DNA of 64,000 nucleotides from Thalassospira sp. MCCC 1A01428. GTDB lineage: Bacteria > Pseudomonadota > Alphaproteobacteria > Rhodospirillales > Thalassospiraceae. Location: assembly GCF_002115825.1 (NCBI RefSeq), contig NZ_JFJZ01000001.1, positions 186,001-250,000 of the forward strand, read 5' to 3'. How positions within the stretch are numbered: the stretch's first letter is position 1; each line of letters begins with the position of its first letter. A program made the position numbers and the translations under genes. Shown here in pieces: positions 9,530 through 18,159 of the stretch. The notes under the pieces were generated by a model that worked only from the letters and a program-made list of their open reading frames with translations, was not told where the DNA came from and did no database searches.

Positions 9530-10351
9530 ATGTCCGAACCCGCCCGCAAGACCGAAACCGCACCGCCGCTTTTGTCGGTAAATAACATCGAAGTCGTTTA
9601 TGACGAGGTGATCCTTGTGTTGCGCGGCGTGTCGCTTGATGTGCCACAGGGCAGTATCGTAACCCTGCTTGGCCCCAACGGAGCGGGGAAATCCACCACG
9701 CTTAAGGCCATATCGGGATTGTTGAAAACCGAGGACGGCGAAGTTACCCGCGGCGAAATTACCTTTGATGGCAAGCCGATTTCCAACAAATATCCCGAAG
9801 ATATCGTGCGGTCCGGCATTTTTCAGGTGATGGAAGGGCGGCGCATTATCGAGGATATGACCTGCCTGGAAAACCTGCGTCTGGGCGCCTATACCCGCAA
9901 GGACAAGGGCGTTAAAGACGATATTGAAATGGTTTACGAGTATTTCCCGCGTTTGCGCGAACGTAACGGGCTGGCCGGGTATTTGTCGGGCGGGGAACAG
10001 CAGATGCTGGCGATTGGCCGGTCCCTGATGGCGCGCCCGAAAATGATTTTGCTTGATGAACCCTCGATGGGCCTGTCACCCTTGCTGGTGAAAGAAGTGT
10101 TTGGCATTATCGAGAAAATCAATCGCGATCAGGGGATTACCATGCTGATCGTCGAGCAGAACGCCAATTTTGCCTTAAAAGTGGCCGATTACGGGTACAT
10201 TATGGAAAGTGGCAAGGTGGTGCTGGACGGCACGCGCGATGAACTTTTGAACAACGAGGACGTTAAGGAATTTTACCTTGGCGGCGGGTCGGAAGACCGC
10301 AAAAGTTTCAAAAACATCAAATCCTATAAACGGCGTAAACGCTGGCTGTAA
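9530..10351 (+). CDS. livF: Branched-chain amino acid-type ABC ATPase LivF
   Basis: This 273-residue ABC ATPase has an intact Walker A GPNGAGKST near residue 45, signature LSGGEQQ, Walker B MILLDEPSMGL and H-loop region IVEQNANFAL. These make it the LivF-type subunit, which normally forms a heterodimer with LivG. The C-terminus carries an unusual basic tail (SYKRRKRWL). Because livG in this window has no Walker A, LivF is the only complete ATPase of the operon. A homodimer or another LivG would be needed for transport. An ATG start at 9530 with AAGGTG upstream fits. Confidence 0.92.
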   Translation: MSEPARKTETAPPLLSVNNIEVVYDEVILVLRGVSLDVPQGSIVTLLGPNGAGKSTTLKAISGLLKTEDGEVTRGEITFDGKPISNKYPEDIVRSGIFQVMEGRRIIEDMTCLENLRLGAYTRKDKGVKDDIEMVYEYFPRLRERNGLAGYLSGGEQQMLAIGRSLMARPKMILLDEPSMGLSPLLVKEVFGIIEKINRDQGITMLIVEQNANFALKVADYGYIMESGKVVLDGTRDELLNNEDVKEFYLGGGSEDRKSFKNIKSYKRRKRWL

Positions 10352-10438
10352 ACGGCGTTTCCGGCTTTGTTTTCAAGTCGATGCACGGGCGGGAAACAGG
10401 CCACCTTTCAGGTGAAACTCTATCAAACGGGACGGGCC

Positions 10439-11677
10439 ATGACATTGCAAACCTATTTCGACGACAAGGAAACCCAGGCCCCCGATGCCCGCGAAGGCCG
10501 TTTGCTGGCATCCCTGCCGGGGTTGATTGCCCGTGCGCGCGATAAATCCAGCGGCTTTGGCGCAATATTGCAAAATATTGCCAGTGTTGCGGTTACCAAC
10601 CGGCAGGAACTGGCAAAGCTGCCGGTAACGCGTAAATCCGATTTGATTGCGATGCAGGCAGAAAAGCCGCCTTTTGCCGGATTAAACGCAACGCCCATTG
10701 GCGCGCTTGCCCGCATTTTTCAAAGCCCGGGGCCAATTTATGACCCTGAAGGCAAGGGGGATGACTGGTGGCGCATGGGGCGGGCCTATTTTGCGGCCGG
10801 TTTTCGCCCCGGTGACGTTATTCATAATTGTATGTCGTATCATTTAACGCCGGGTGGCTTTATTTTTGATAGCGGCGCGCGGGCGTGCGGTTGTGCGGTG
10901 GTGCCTGCCGGGGTGGGCCAAACCGAAGTGCAGGTTAAGGCCATTGCCGATATTCGCCCGACCGGCTATGCCGGAACGCCATCGTTTTTGAAAATCCTGT
11001 TGGAAAAAGCCGACGAAATGGGCGCGGATGTATCATCGATCAGCCGTGCGCTGGTGTCGGGCGAGGCCCTGCCCGAGAAACTGCGCGGCTGGTTTGCCGA
11101 ACGCGGCGTAACGATGCTGCAATGTTATGCCAGTGCCGATCTGGGCCTGATTGCTTATGAAAGTGATGCCCGCGACGGCATGATCGTTGCCGAGGATATT
11201 ATTGTTGAAATTGTCCGCCCCGGCACCGGTACCCCGGTGGCCGACGGTGAAGTCGGCGAGGTTCTGGTAACATCCCTTAATATGGATTATCCGCTGGTGC
11301 GGTTTGCTACCGGCGATTTATCGGCGATTTTGCCGGGCCAAAGCCCCTGTGGGCGCACGAACCAGCGCATCAAGGGCTGGATGGGCCGGGCCGACCAGAC
11401 CACCAAGGTTAAAGGTATGTTTGTTCACCCGCAACAAGTGGCCGAAGTGGTGCGGCGTCACCCGGAAATTGCCAAGGCACGGCTGGTTGTTTCACGCGTG
11501 AATGATAACGATGTGATGACACTGGCCTGTGAAACCGATGCCGCCGATTTTAATGCTGACGCGGTGGGCAGCACCGTTCATGACGTGTGCAAACTGCGAG
11601 GTGTGGTTGAACCCGCAACATTGGGCAGCCTGCCCAATGACGGCAAGGTGATTGATGATCAGCGCGATTATAGTTGA
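10439..11677 (+). CDS. Phenylacetate-CoA ligase-like AMP-binding enzyme
   Basis: This 412-residue protein resembles the PaaK branch of the ANL ligases. YAGTPSFL, LVSGEALP, MLQCYASADLGLIAYE and LVRFATGDLS are its usual blocks, and the C-terminal lid has KVKGMFVHPQQV. The start at ATG 10439 skips a 24-residue upstream extension without recognisable content. Such enzymes make CoA esters of aryl acids. It is the last gene of the liv operon, followed by a strong terminator. Two CoA ligases in one transporter operon suggest uptake and activation of aryl or fatty acids, but the substrate is not identified here. Confidence 0.82.
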   Translation: MTLQTYFDDKETQAPDAREGRLLASLPGLIARARDKSSGFGAILQNIASVAVTNRQELAKLPVTRKSDLIAMQAEKPPFAGLNATPIGALARIFQSPGPIYDPEGKGDDWWRMGRAYFAAGFRPGDVIHNCMSYHLTPGGFIFDSGARACGCAVVPAGVGQTEVQVKAIADIRPTGYAGTPSFLKILLEKADEMGADVSSISRALVSGEALPEKLRGWFAERGVTMLQCYASADLGLIAYESDARDGMIVAEDIIVEIVRPGTGTPVADGEVGEVLVTSLNMDYPLVRFATGDLSAILPGQSPCGRTNQRIKGWMGRADQTTKVKGMFVHPQQVAEVVRRHPEIAKARLVVSRVNDNDVMTLACETDAADFNADAVGSTVHDVCKLRGVVEPATLGSLPNDGKVIDDQRDYS

Positions 11678-11756
11678 AATTTAACCGGGTTATTTGAACA
11701 AGTCCGGTGGTGGCTTTTGTCTCTGCCGGGCTTTCATTCCCGCTCGGGAATAAACT

Positions 11757-11790
11757 GGCTGTGCGATTTTTATCGTGCAGCCTTTTTTTT
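11757..11790 (+). terminator. Rho-independent terminator of the liv operon
   Basis: GGCTGTGCGAT (11757-11767) pairs with ATCGTGCAGCC (11772-11782) with two wobble pairs, followed directly by eight T. A second small palindrome, ATTCCCG/CGGGAAT, lies just upstream near 11737-11752. Confidence 0.8.
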
Positions 11791-11954
11791 CGGCGTTTTG
11801 AAACCGCCAGAACAGCCTTGCGCGGTGTGATGAAATGCGATTTGTTAAGAATTCAAATTGTTTACACACCGTCGCCTGATGTTGTTATCGCCACCACCAC
11901 TATTTGCACCGTGTTTCACACACCCGCATTGTCCCCACCCAAGGAGCGCCCCGC

Positions 11955-13130
11955 ATGAAAGACAAAACTGTTTGTGTTTGCCCGCCCGAAGTATCGCATG
12001 AAGGTTTTGCCAGCCTGGCAACACCGGTATATCGGGCATCGACCATTGCTTTTCCCAATGCAGCGGCCTTTGCCAACAGGGCGGATCGTGGACCAAACGG
12101 ATATGTTTATGGCCTGCATGGCACCCCGACCAGCCGCACACTGGAAGCCGCCATTTCTGCCCTGGAGGGGGCGGCGCACACCATGTTGCAACCCTCGGGG
12201 CAGGCATCTATTTCGGTGGTGTTTCTGGCATTGTTAAAGCCGGGCGATACTGTTTTGATCCCCGATTGTGCCTATCCACCGGTGAGTTCGCTGTGCAATG
12301 GCTATTTGGCGGAACGCGGCATTGCGCACCGGGTTTATGACCCGTTGATTGGTGGCGATATTGCCGGGTTGATTGACGATAGCGTGAAGCTGGTATGGGT
12401 TGAAAGCCCCGGATCGGCCACAATGGAAGTGCAGGATTTACCCGCCATTGCAAAGGCCGCCCACGACCGGGGCGTGCCGGTGGGGATTGATAACACCTGG
12501 GCCAGCCCGCTGCATTTTAAACCGCTGGCCTATGGTGCCGACATTGTGGTGGAAGCCCTGACCAAATATTTTGGCGGCCATTCCGATTTGCTGATGGGGT
12601 CGGTGTCGGTTAATGGCGATGTGTTATACGACAAATTGAAATCCACCATGACCATGCTGGGCATCGGCGTGTCGCCTGATGACTGTTCGCTGGTGCTGCG
12701 CGGCATGGAAACCATGGCTGTTCGATTGAAACATGGCAGCGACGTTGCCCTGGATTTTGCCAAACGCATGGCGGAAATTATTGACCCGGCGCTGATCTTG
12801 CATCCGGCTTTGCCAACCCACCCGCAACATGGCATGTGGCGCCGCGATTTTGCCGGCGCCAGTGCCTTGTTCAGCCTTATGATTCCGGCGGATATGGCGG
12901 ACGAACTGGATGGCCTGATTGACCAGGCGCAGACATTTTCCATTGGCGCATCGTGGGGCGGCACCCACAGCCTGATGGTGCCCATGGCAATTGGCACCAT
13001 GCGCCAGTTTGTTGGCAATGCCCCCAGTGGCCTTGTTTTGCGCCTGTCGATTGGTATGGAAGACCCGGACGACTTGTGGGCCGACCTGGCCCCGATCCTT
13101 GCGCCCATCGCCCGGCATCAACCAGCCTGA
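11955..13130 (+). CDS. Cystathionine beta-lyase-like PLP enzyme (Cys/Met metabolism family)
   Basis: This 391-residue member of the trans-sulfuration PLP family starts at ATG 11955 with AAGGAG eight bases upstream. TPVYRASTIAF, YGLHGTPTSRTLE and the PLP-lysine block ALTKYFGGHSDLLMG (Lys near residue 204) are characteristic. It also has IDNTWASPLHF. Cystathionine beta-lyase is the best single guess (cleavage of C-S bonds to release homocysteine). Close relatives include methionine gamma-lyase and cystathionine gamma-synthase, so exact activity is open. It sits alone between the liv terminator and a long hairpin. Confidence 0.83.
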   Translation: MKDKTVCVCPPEVSHEGFASLATPVYRASTIAFPNAAAFANRADRGPNGYVYGLHGTPTSRTLEAAISALEGAAHTMLQPSGQASISVVFLALLKPGDTVLIPDCAYPPVSSLCNGYLAERGIAHRVYDPLIGGDIAGLIDDSVKLVWVESPGSATMEVQDLPAIAKAAHDRGVPVGIDNTWASPLHFKPLAYGADIVVEALTKYFGGHSDLLMGSVSVNGDVLYDKLKSTMTMLGIGVSPDDCSLVLRGMETMAVRLKHGSDVALDFAKRMAEIIDPALILHPALPTHPQHGMWRRDFAGASALFSLMIPADMADELDGLIDQAQTFSIGASWGGTHSLMVPMAIGTMRQFVGNAPSGLVLRLSIGMEDPDDLWADLAPILAPIARHQPA

Positions 13131-13173
13131 ACCGGCCGAAACCAGAACCGCCATCCCCGCAATAACAACCACC

Positions 13174-13209
13174 CCCGCCCTGCCAATGGTTCGCCATAGG
13201 CAGGGCGGG
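13174..13209 (+). terminator. Long GC-rich hairpin with TTCG loop after the PLP-enzyme gene
   Basis: CCCGCCCTGCC (13174-13184) pairs perfectly with GGCAGGGCGGG (13199-13209). The inner bases ATGG/CCAT extend the stem around a TTCG tetraloop with one A-A mismatch. There is no T-run, so it is a stem-loop that could end or stabilise the mRNA. Confidence 0.55.
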
Positions 13210-13255
13210 TGATATGTGTATGATTATAAAATCATTTTAAAAAAGGGGGATCGGG

Positions 13256-14461
13256 GTGCGGGGTACAAAAACCATTGAAGTCAGCCTGATCACGGTTTGT
13301 CAGCTTTTGGCGCTGTCATTGTGGTTTTCGGCAACGGCGGTTTTGCCGCAATTGCGGGCTGAATTTCATTTGGGCGCGCTGCAATCGTCGCTGTTTACCA
13401 GTTCGGTGGTGATGGGGTTTATTGCTGGTACCCTGATCAGCGCATTTCTGGGCCTGGCCGACCGGTTGGACCCGCGCCGCTTTTTTGCCCTGTGTGCGTT
13501 GGTGGCAGGCACGGCTAATATCCTGATTTTAACCGTGCCGGTTGATGGTGTGGTGGTTATTTTGCTGCGCCTGTTAACCGGCATGTGCATGGCGGGCATC
13601 TATCCGATTGGCATGAAAATGGTGGCGACCTGGGCACGCGGTGATACCGGGTTTCTGGTTGGGCTTTTGGTTGGGGCGCTAACATTGGGGTCGGCCTTGC
13701 CGCATTTGTTTTCGGTTGCCTTGCCACTTGACTGGCGCTGGGTGATCGTGGCGGCAAGCGGTTCGGCTTGGCTGGCGGCCTTTGGCGTGATGTTTGTCAA
13801 ACTGGGGGGCACGCCAGCACGATCGCCCCGGTTCGACCCGCGTGTGGTAGGGCATATTATTGCCGATAAACCGTTACGCTATGCCGGTTATGGTTATTTC
13901 GGCCATATGTGGGAACTGTATGCCATGTGGGGCTGGACGGGGTTGTTCCTGTTTCGCGCCTATCAGGAACGCGGCATGGATAATGCTGCCGCATGGGCCG
14001 CCTTAACCACCTTTGCCATTGTGGGCATCGGGGCGCTGGGCAGCTTGCTGGGCGGGATATTTGCTGATCGCTGGGGCAGAACCACCATTACGATTGCGGC
14101 AATGACGATGAGCGGGTTTTGTGCCCTTGTAACAGGGGCACTGGCCGGGGCGCCGTTGCCGGTGCTGGTGATTGTGTGTCTGATCTGGGGAATTTCGGTC
14201 GTGGCCGATTCTGCCCAGTTTTCGTCCTGTGTGATCGAACTTGCCGAGCCCGCCCATATCGGCACCGCCCTGACATTGCAAAATGCGGTGGGTTTTTTGA
14301 TTGCGTTGATATCGATACATCTGGTGCCTTTGGTGGCCGATGCCTTTGGCTGGTGGGCATCTTTTGCGATGCTGGCGATTGGTCCTGTGATGGGGGTTAT
14401 AGCCATGACGCGATTACGGGCCATGCCCGAAGCTGTTAAACTGGCGCAAGGACGGCGTTAG
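13256..14461 (+). CDS. MFS transporter (CynX/NimT-like)
   Basis: This 401-residue protein has about twelve hydrophobic segments. The start is a GTG at 13256 with AAGGGGG eight bases before it. The N-terminal helix contains SLWFSATAVLPQLRAEF, and the loop after helix 2 reads LGLADRLDPRRFF, a form of the MFS signature. The substrate is unknown. Cyanate- and nitroimidazole-type carriers share this general pattern. It is separated from the upstream lyase by a strong hairpin, so it is probably transcribed on its own. Confidence 0.8.
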   Translation: MRGTKTIEVSLITVCQLLALSLWFSATAVLPQLRAEFHLGALQSSLFTSSVVMGFIAGTLISAFLGLADRLDPRRFFALCALVAGTANILILTVPVDGVVVILLRLLTGMCMAGIYPIGMKMVATWARGDTGFLVGLLVGALTLGSALPHLFSVALPLDWRWVIVAASGSAWLAAFGVMFVKLGGTPARSPRFDPRVVGHIIADKPLRYAGYGYFGHMWELYAMWGWTGLFLFRAYQERGMDNAAAWAALTTFAIVGIGALGSLLGGIFADRWGRTTITIAAMTMSGFCALVTGALAGAPLPVLVIVCLIWGISVVADSAQFSSCVIELAEPAHIGTALTLQNAVGFLIALISIHLVPLVADAFGWWASFAMLAIGPVMGVIAMTRLRAMPEAVKLAQGRR

Positions 14462-14933
14462 TCGTTCTTTTGCATAGGAAAAATGCAAAAAAATATTGCC
14501 AGAAAAGCAAAAACGGCGCTTTTTCATGGGTGATCAGGATCACTTGACCCATTAGGGTGCGATCCCATTAATAGGATTGTCGTGATCGCCCGGATTTATG
14601 CGGATGTTTGGCGTGAAATTGTGAAAAGATAACAATCTTTCAAGGTTTTGCGCCCAGGCATTTTAGTAGGTGCGGGGGTGAATGGGGAGCCAATATAAAA
14701 GCAAATTTCTACGGCCAGTCCCTGGTTTCAGGGGTGCCTTACCGGGGCGGGCAGGAATTTGTTCTTATATTGGTTGCCGCGACGATCAGGTTCGTGGGTT
14801 TGCACCCTTGGTAATAAAAATGCACGGGTGGGGTTTTCTTGACCATATTCAGGACAAATATTAGGTTCTGCCAGAATTTTCTTGCTGCGCGCGCGGGGGC
14901 GTTGCGTCATCTTCCAAAAAACAAGGGTCTTTC
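14462..14933 (+). promoter_or_regulatory. Structured leader upstream of the mrp operon
   Basis: This 472-bp gap has no credible gene. The main feature is an imperfect inverted repeat with 26-nt arms at 14685-14710 and 14753-14778. Twenty-one positions are Watson-Crick matches, and three of the five others are G-U pairs if read as RNA. The 42-nt loop holds an inner stem CCCTG/CAGGG (about 14720-14733). Downstream, GGGT/ACCC and GCACCC/GGGTGG segments near 14795-14832 could form alternative stems. This looks like a 5' untranslated RNA structure that could control the Na+/H+ antiporter operon. No known riboswitch class was recognised. Confidence 0.55.
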
Positions 14934-17801
14934 ATGAGTCTTACCCTCATTGTTTTGCTTCCCTTCCTTGGCGCGCTGCTGCCAGCGATATTGATCAGGG
15001 CCGGACGTAACACCTGTGCCACTGCCGCCGGATTGGTGACATCAACAGCATTGATATTGCTGGCATCACTGGCCCCGGCGGTTATGGCGGGTGAAGTGAT
15101 TCATGTCCGATATGAATGGCTGCCCGCCCTGGGCCTTAATGTGAATTTCTTCCTCGACGGGTTGGGGTTGCTGTTTGCCACCCTGATTTTGGGGATCGGG
15201 CTGTTAATCATTATTTATGCCCGGTTTTATCTGTCGAAAAGCGATCCGATGGGTCGGTTCTATGTGTTCCTGTTGCTGTTTCAGGGCGCGATGGTCGGCA
15301 TCGTCACATCCGATAATATCCTGCTGCTGCTGATTTTCTGGGAACTGACGTCGTTAAGCTCGTTCCTGCTGATCGGGTATTGGAAACATCTGCCCGAAGG
15401 TCGTCAGGGCGCGCGAATGGCGCTGACCGTGACCGGGGCCGGTGGCCTTTCGATGATTGCCGGGATGCTGATTTTGGGCAATATCGTTGGGTCCTATGAC
15501 ATCAGCGTGATTTTGCAGCATGGCGACATGATCAAATCATCGCCGCTTTATGCGCTGGCAACGGTGCTGATTTTGCTGGGCTGTCTGACCAAATCGGCAC
15601 AGTTTCCGTTTCATTTCTGGTTGCCCCACGCCATGGCGGCACCGACCCCTGTTTCGGCCTATCTGCATTCGGCAACCATGGTGAAAGCCGGGTTGTTTTT
15701 GATGGCGCGGCTGTGGCCGGTTCTGTCGGGCACGGATGAATGGTTTTACATCGTTGCGACATCGGGCCTGATCACGATGGTGATGGGGGCCTGGATTGCC
15801 ATGTTCAAGGATGATCTGAAAGGGCTTCTGGCCTATTCAACCGTCAGTCACCTTGGCCTTGTGACCATGCTGTTTGGTTTCGGAACGCCGCTTGCGGCTG
15901 TGGCGGGTGTGTTTCACATCATCAACCATGCCACTTTCAAGGCCGCCCTGTTTATGACAGCGGGCATTATTGACCACGAAGCCGGCACGCGCAGCATTCG
16001 CCGCCTTGGCGGTCTTGCATCCTTGATGCCGATTGCGGCAACCATTGGTGTTATTGCCGCGGCCTCGATGGGGGGCACGCCGCCGTTTAACGGGTTCCTG
16101 TCCAAGGAAATGATGCTTGATGAATCGCTGCATATGGCGTGGCAGGGGCAGGATTGGGTTTTCCCGGTTCTTGTTACGGTCGGGGCGCTGTTTTCAGTGG
16201 CTTATTCGTTCCGCTTTATTGTGCATGTGTTTTTTGGCCCCAAACAGCCGGAATACCCGCATCACCCCCATGACCCGGGCATTGGTCTGTGGGGCCCGCC
16301 TGCATTATTGACCGTGCTGGTGGTGTTAATCGGCCTGTTCCCGGCGGCAACGGCGGGGCCGCTGGTCGAGGTTACATCGCGTGCGGTTATTGGCGGGGCT
16401 TTGCCGGAATTTCATCTGGCATTGTGGCATGGTTTTAATACGCCGCTGATGTTAAGTGCGATTGCGATTATTGGTGGTTTGTTGCTGTTGTGGCGCCATC
16501 CGGGGCTGATGACTGCAACCAAAAACCTGTCGCGGCCCGAAGCCAAGGCGATGTTTGATTGCTTTATTCAAAAGCTGGTCGGGCTGGCGCGTGGCATAAC
16601 GGACCTGTTCCACAGCGGCTCGTTGCAGCTTTATCTGTCGATTATGGTGGTGGCGGCCATTGCCATTGGTTTGGCCGGTTTTTATACCCATGACGGATAT
16701 GTTGCCGGAACACGTGAATTGTTGCCGGTGAGTGTGCCGGTGGTGATCGGCTGGGCGCTTTTGATGCTGACCTGTGCGGCAACCCTGATTTTGCACTATA
16801 ACCGTTTGCTGGTTTTGCTGTTCGTCGGTGTGATCGGCCTGATTGTGTCGCTGGGCTTTATTTACCTGTCGGCACCTGATTTGGCCCTGACACAGATTTC
16901 GGTCGAGGTTGTGACCGTTATTCTGATGATGCTGGCCCTGAACATTCTGCCCAAGGAAACCCCGCGTGAAAGCACGACCGGGCGGCGTTTCCGCGATATA
17001 CTGATTGCGGTGGTCGCGGGCCTTGGCATGGGCGGTGCCGTGTGGGCAGTAATGACCCGTGATGGTGTCACCATTGCCGATTATTACCTGCAAAATTCGT
17101 TGTCGCAGGGCGGCGGGCATAACGTTGTGAACGTTATTCTGGTCGACTTCCGTGGTTACGATACGTTTGGCGAAATTACGGTGCTGGGCATTGCAGCCCT
17201 GACGATTTTTGCCCTGATCGAAAGTGTTGCCAGCGGCAAGGCTGCGGCACGCCTGGCGAACTGGGTGAAAGACCACCGTGAATCAGCCGAACGTCACCCG
17301 TTGATGATGGTGATTGCAACGCGTGTGATGTTGCCATTGTCGCTAATGGTGGGGGTTTACATCTTCCTGCGCGGGCATAACGAACCGGGTGGCGGCTTTA
17401 TTGCCGGTCTGGTCGTTTCCATCGCCCTGATCATGCAATATATGGCATCCGGCTTTGGCTGGACCCAGAACCGCATGCGGGCCAATTACCATGCCATGAT
17501 CGCGCTGGGCGTAATTGCGGCGGCGTTAACGGGCATGGGGGCATGGGTTGCGGGCTATCCGTTCCTGACCAGTACCTTTGGTCATTTCCATATTCCGTTT
17601 ATTGGCGATATTGAACTTGCCAGTGCCATGGGCTTTGACCTTGGCGTGTTCCTGACAGTGGTGGGGGCGGTGATGCTGGCCCTGGCCAAACTGTCGCAGG
17701 TTGAACGCATGGCCGAACATATCGATATCAACACCGAACCGATGGATCACGATCCGTCATCGGGGCGGCCCCTGTCGTCGCCACAGCAGAACGAGGCCTG
17801 A
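14934..17801 (+). CDS. mrpA: Mrp/Pha Na+(K+)/H+ antiporter subunit A fused to subunit B
   Basis: This 955-residue polytopic protein is the largest Mrp subunit and is related to NuoL. The proton-channel part contains DNILLLLIFWELTSLSSF, a lysine-bearing helix GCLTKSAQFPFHFWLPHAM, and MVKAGLFL. The C-terminal 250 residues carry the MrpB-like block FLRGHNEPGGGFIAGLV, so A and B are fused as in many proteobacterial PhaAB proteins. It assembles with MrpC-G in the inner membrane to exchange Na+ or K+ for H+. The ATG at 14934 starts the operon, and mrpC follows after 4 bp. Confidence 0.95.
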   Translation: MSLTLIVLLPFLGALLPAILIRAGRNTCATAAGLVTSTALILLASLAPAVMAGEVIHVRYEWLPALGLNVNFFLDGLGLLFATLILGIGLLIIIYARFYLSKSDPMGRFYVFLLLFQGAMVGIVTSDNILLLLIFWELTSLSSFLLIGYWKHLPEGRQGARMALTVTGAGGLSMIAGMLILGNIVGSYDISVILQHGDMIKSSPLYALATVLILLGCLTKSAQFPFHFWLPHAMAAPTPVSAYLHSATMVKAGLFLMARLWPVLSGTDEWFYIVATSGLITMVMGAWIAMFKDDLKGLLAYSTVSHLGLVTMLFGFGTPLAAVAGVFHIINHATFKAALFMTAGIIDHEAGTRSIRRLGGLASLMPIAATIGVIAAASMGGTPPFNGFLSKEMMLDESLHMAWQGQDWVFPVLVTVGALFSVAYSFRFIVHVFFGPKQPEYPHHPHDPGIGLWGPPALLTVLVVLIGLFPAATAGPLVEVTSRAVIGGALPEFHLALWHGFNTPLMLSAIAIIGGLLLLWRHPGLMTATKNLSRPEAKAMFDCFIQKLVGLARGITDLFHSGSLQLYLSIMVVAAIAIGLAGFYTHDGYVAGTRELLPVSVPVVIGWALLMLTCAATLILHYNRLLVLLFVGVIGLIVSLGFIYLSAPDLALTQISVEVVTVILMMLALNILPKETPRESTTGRRFRDILIAVVAGLGMGGAVWAVMTRDGVTIADYYLQNSLSQGGGHNVVNVILVDFRGYDTFGEITVLGIAALTIFALIESVASGKAAARLANWVKDHRESAERHPLMMVIATRVMLPLSLMVGVYIFLRGHNEPGGGFIAGLVVSIALIMQYMASGFGWTQNRMRANYHAMIALGVIAAALTGMGAWVAGYPFLTSTFGHFHIPFIGDIELASAMGFDLGVFLTVVGAVMLALAKLSQVERMAEHIDINTEPMDHDPSSGRPLSSPQQNEA

Positions 17802-17805
17802 TATT

Positions 17806-18159
17806 ATGGAGTTTCTGGTAGCAAGCAGTATCGGCCTTCTGACAGCATGTGGCGTTTACATGCTGTTGCGTGGCAGAACGTTTCCTGTCGTGATCGGGTT
17901 GTCGTTATTGTCCTATGCGGTGAACGTGTTTTTGTTTGCCATGGGCCGGTTGCAGGTAGACCTGCCGCCGATCATTCGCGATACCGCAACGGGCTATACC
18001 GACCCGATCCCCCAGGCGCTGGTGTTAACGGCGATTGTTATTTCGTTTGGCATGACAGCGCTGATCGTGGTGCTGGCCCTGCGAACCTATCTCGAGATCG
18101 GCAATGACCATGTTGATGGACTTTCCGGTGGCCCCACTGATACCGGAGAACAGAAATAA
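17806..18159 (+). CDS. mrpC: Mrp antiporter subunit C
   Basis: This 117-residue protein has three hydrophobic spans and the NuoK-like block GLSLLSYAVNVFLFAMGRL, then TDPIPQALVLTAIVISFG, which is diagnostic of MrpC/MnhC. It starts 4 bp after mrpA, and its TAA overlaps the ATG of mrpD by one base, so translation of the operon is tightly coupled. Confidence 0.95.
   Translation: MEFLVASSIGLLTACGVYMLLRGRTFPVVIGLSLLSYAVNVFLFAMGRLQVDLPPIIRDTATGYTDPIPQALVLTAIVISFGMTALIVVLALRTYLEIGNDHVDGLSGGPTDTGEQK

Noticed and set aside
11678-11954. Riboswitch (SAM or similar) before the PLP lyase gene
   Set aside because: Only the liv terminator and a small palindrome are visible. No conserved riboswitch core was recognised.
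14682-14864. 60-codon ORF in the mrp leader
   Set aside because: It has no ribosome site and spans the inverted repeat that better explains the sequence as RNA structure.
16452-17276. 274-codon minus-strand frame inside mrpA
   Set aside because: Its composition (rich in His, Gln, Asn) is that of an antisense frame of a GC-biased membrane protein gene. mrpA is clearly the real gene.
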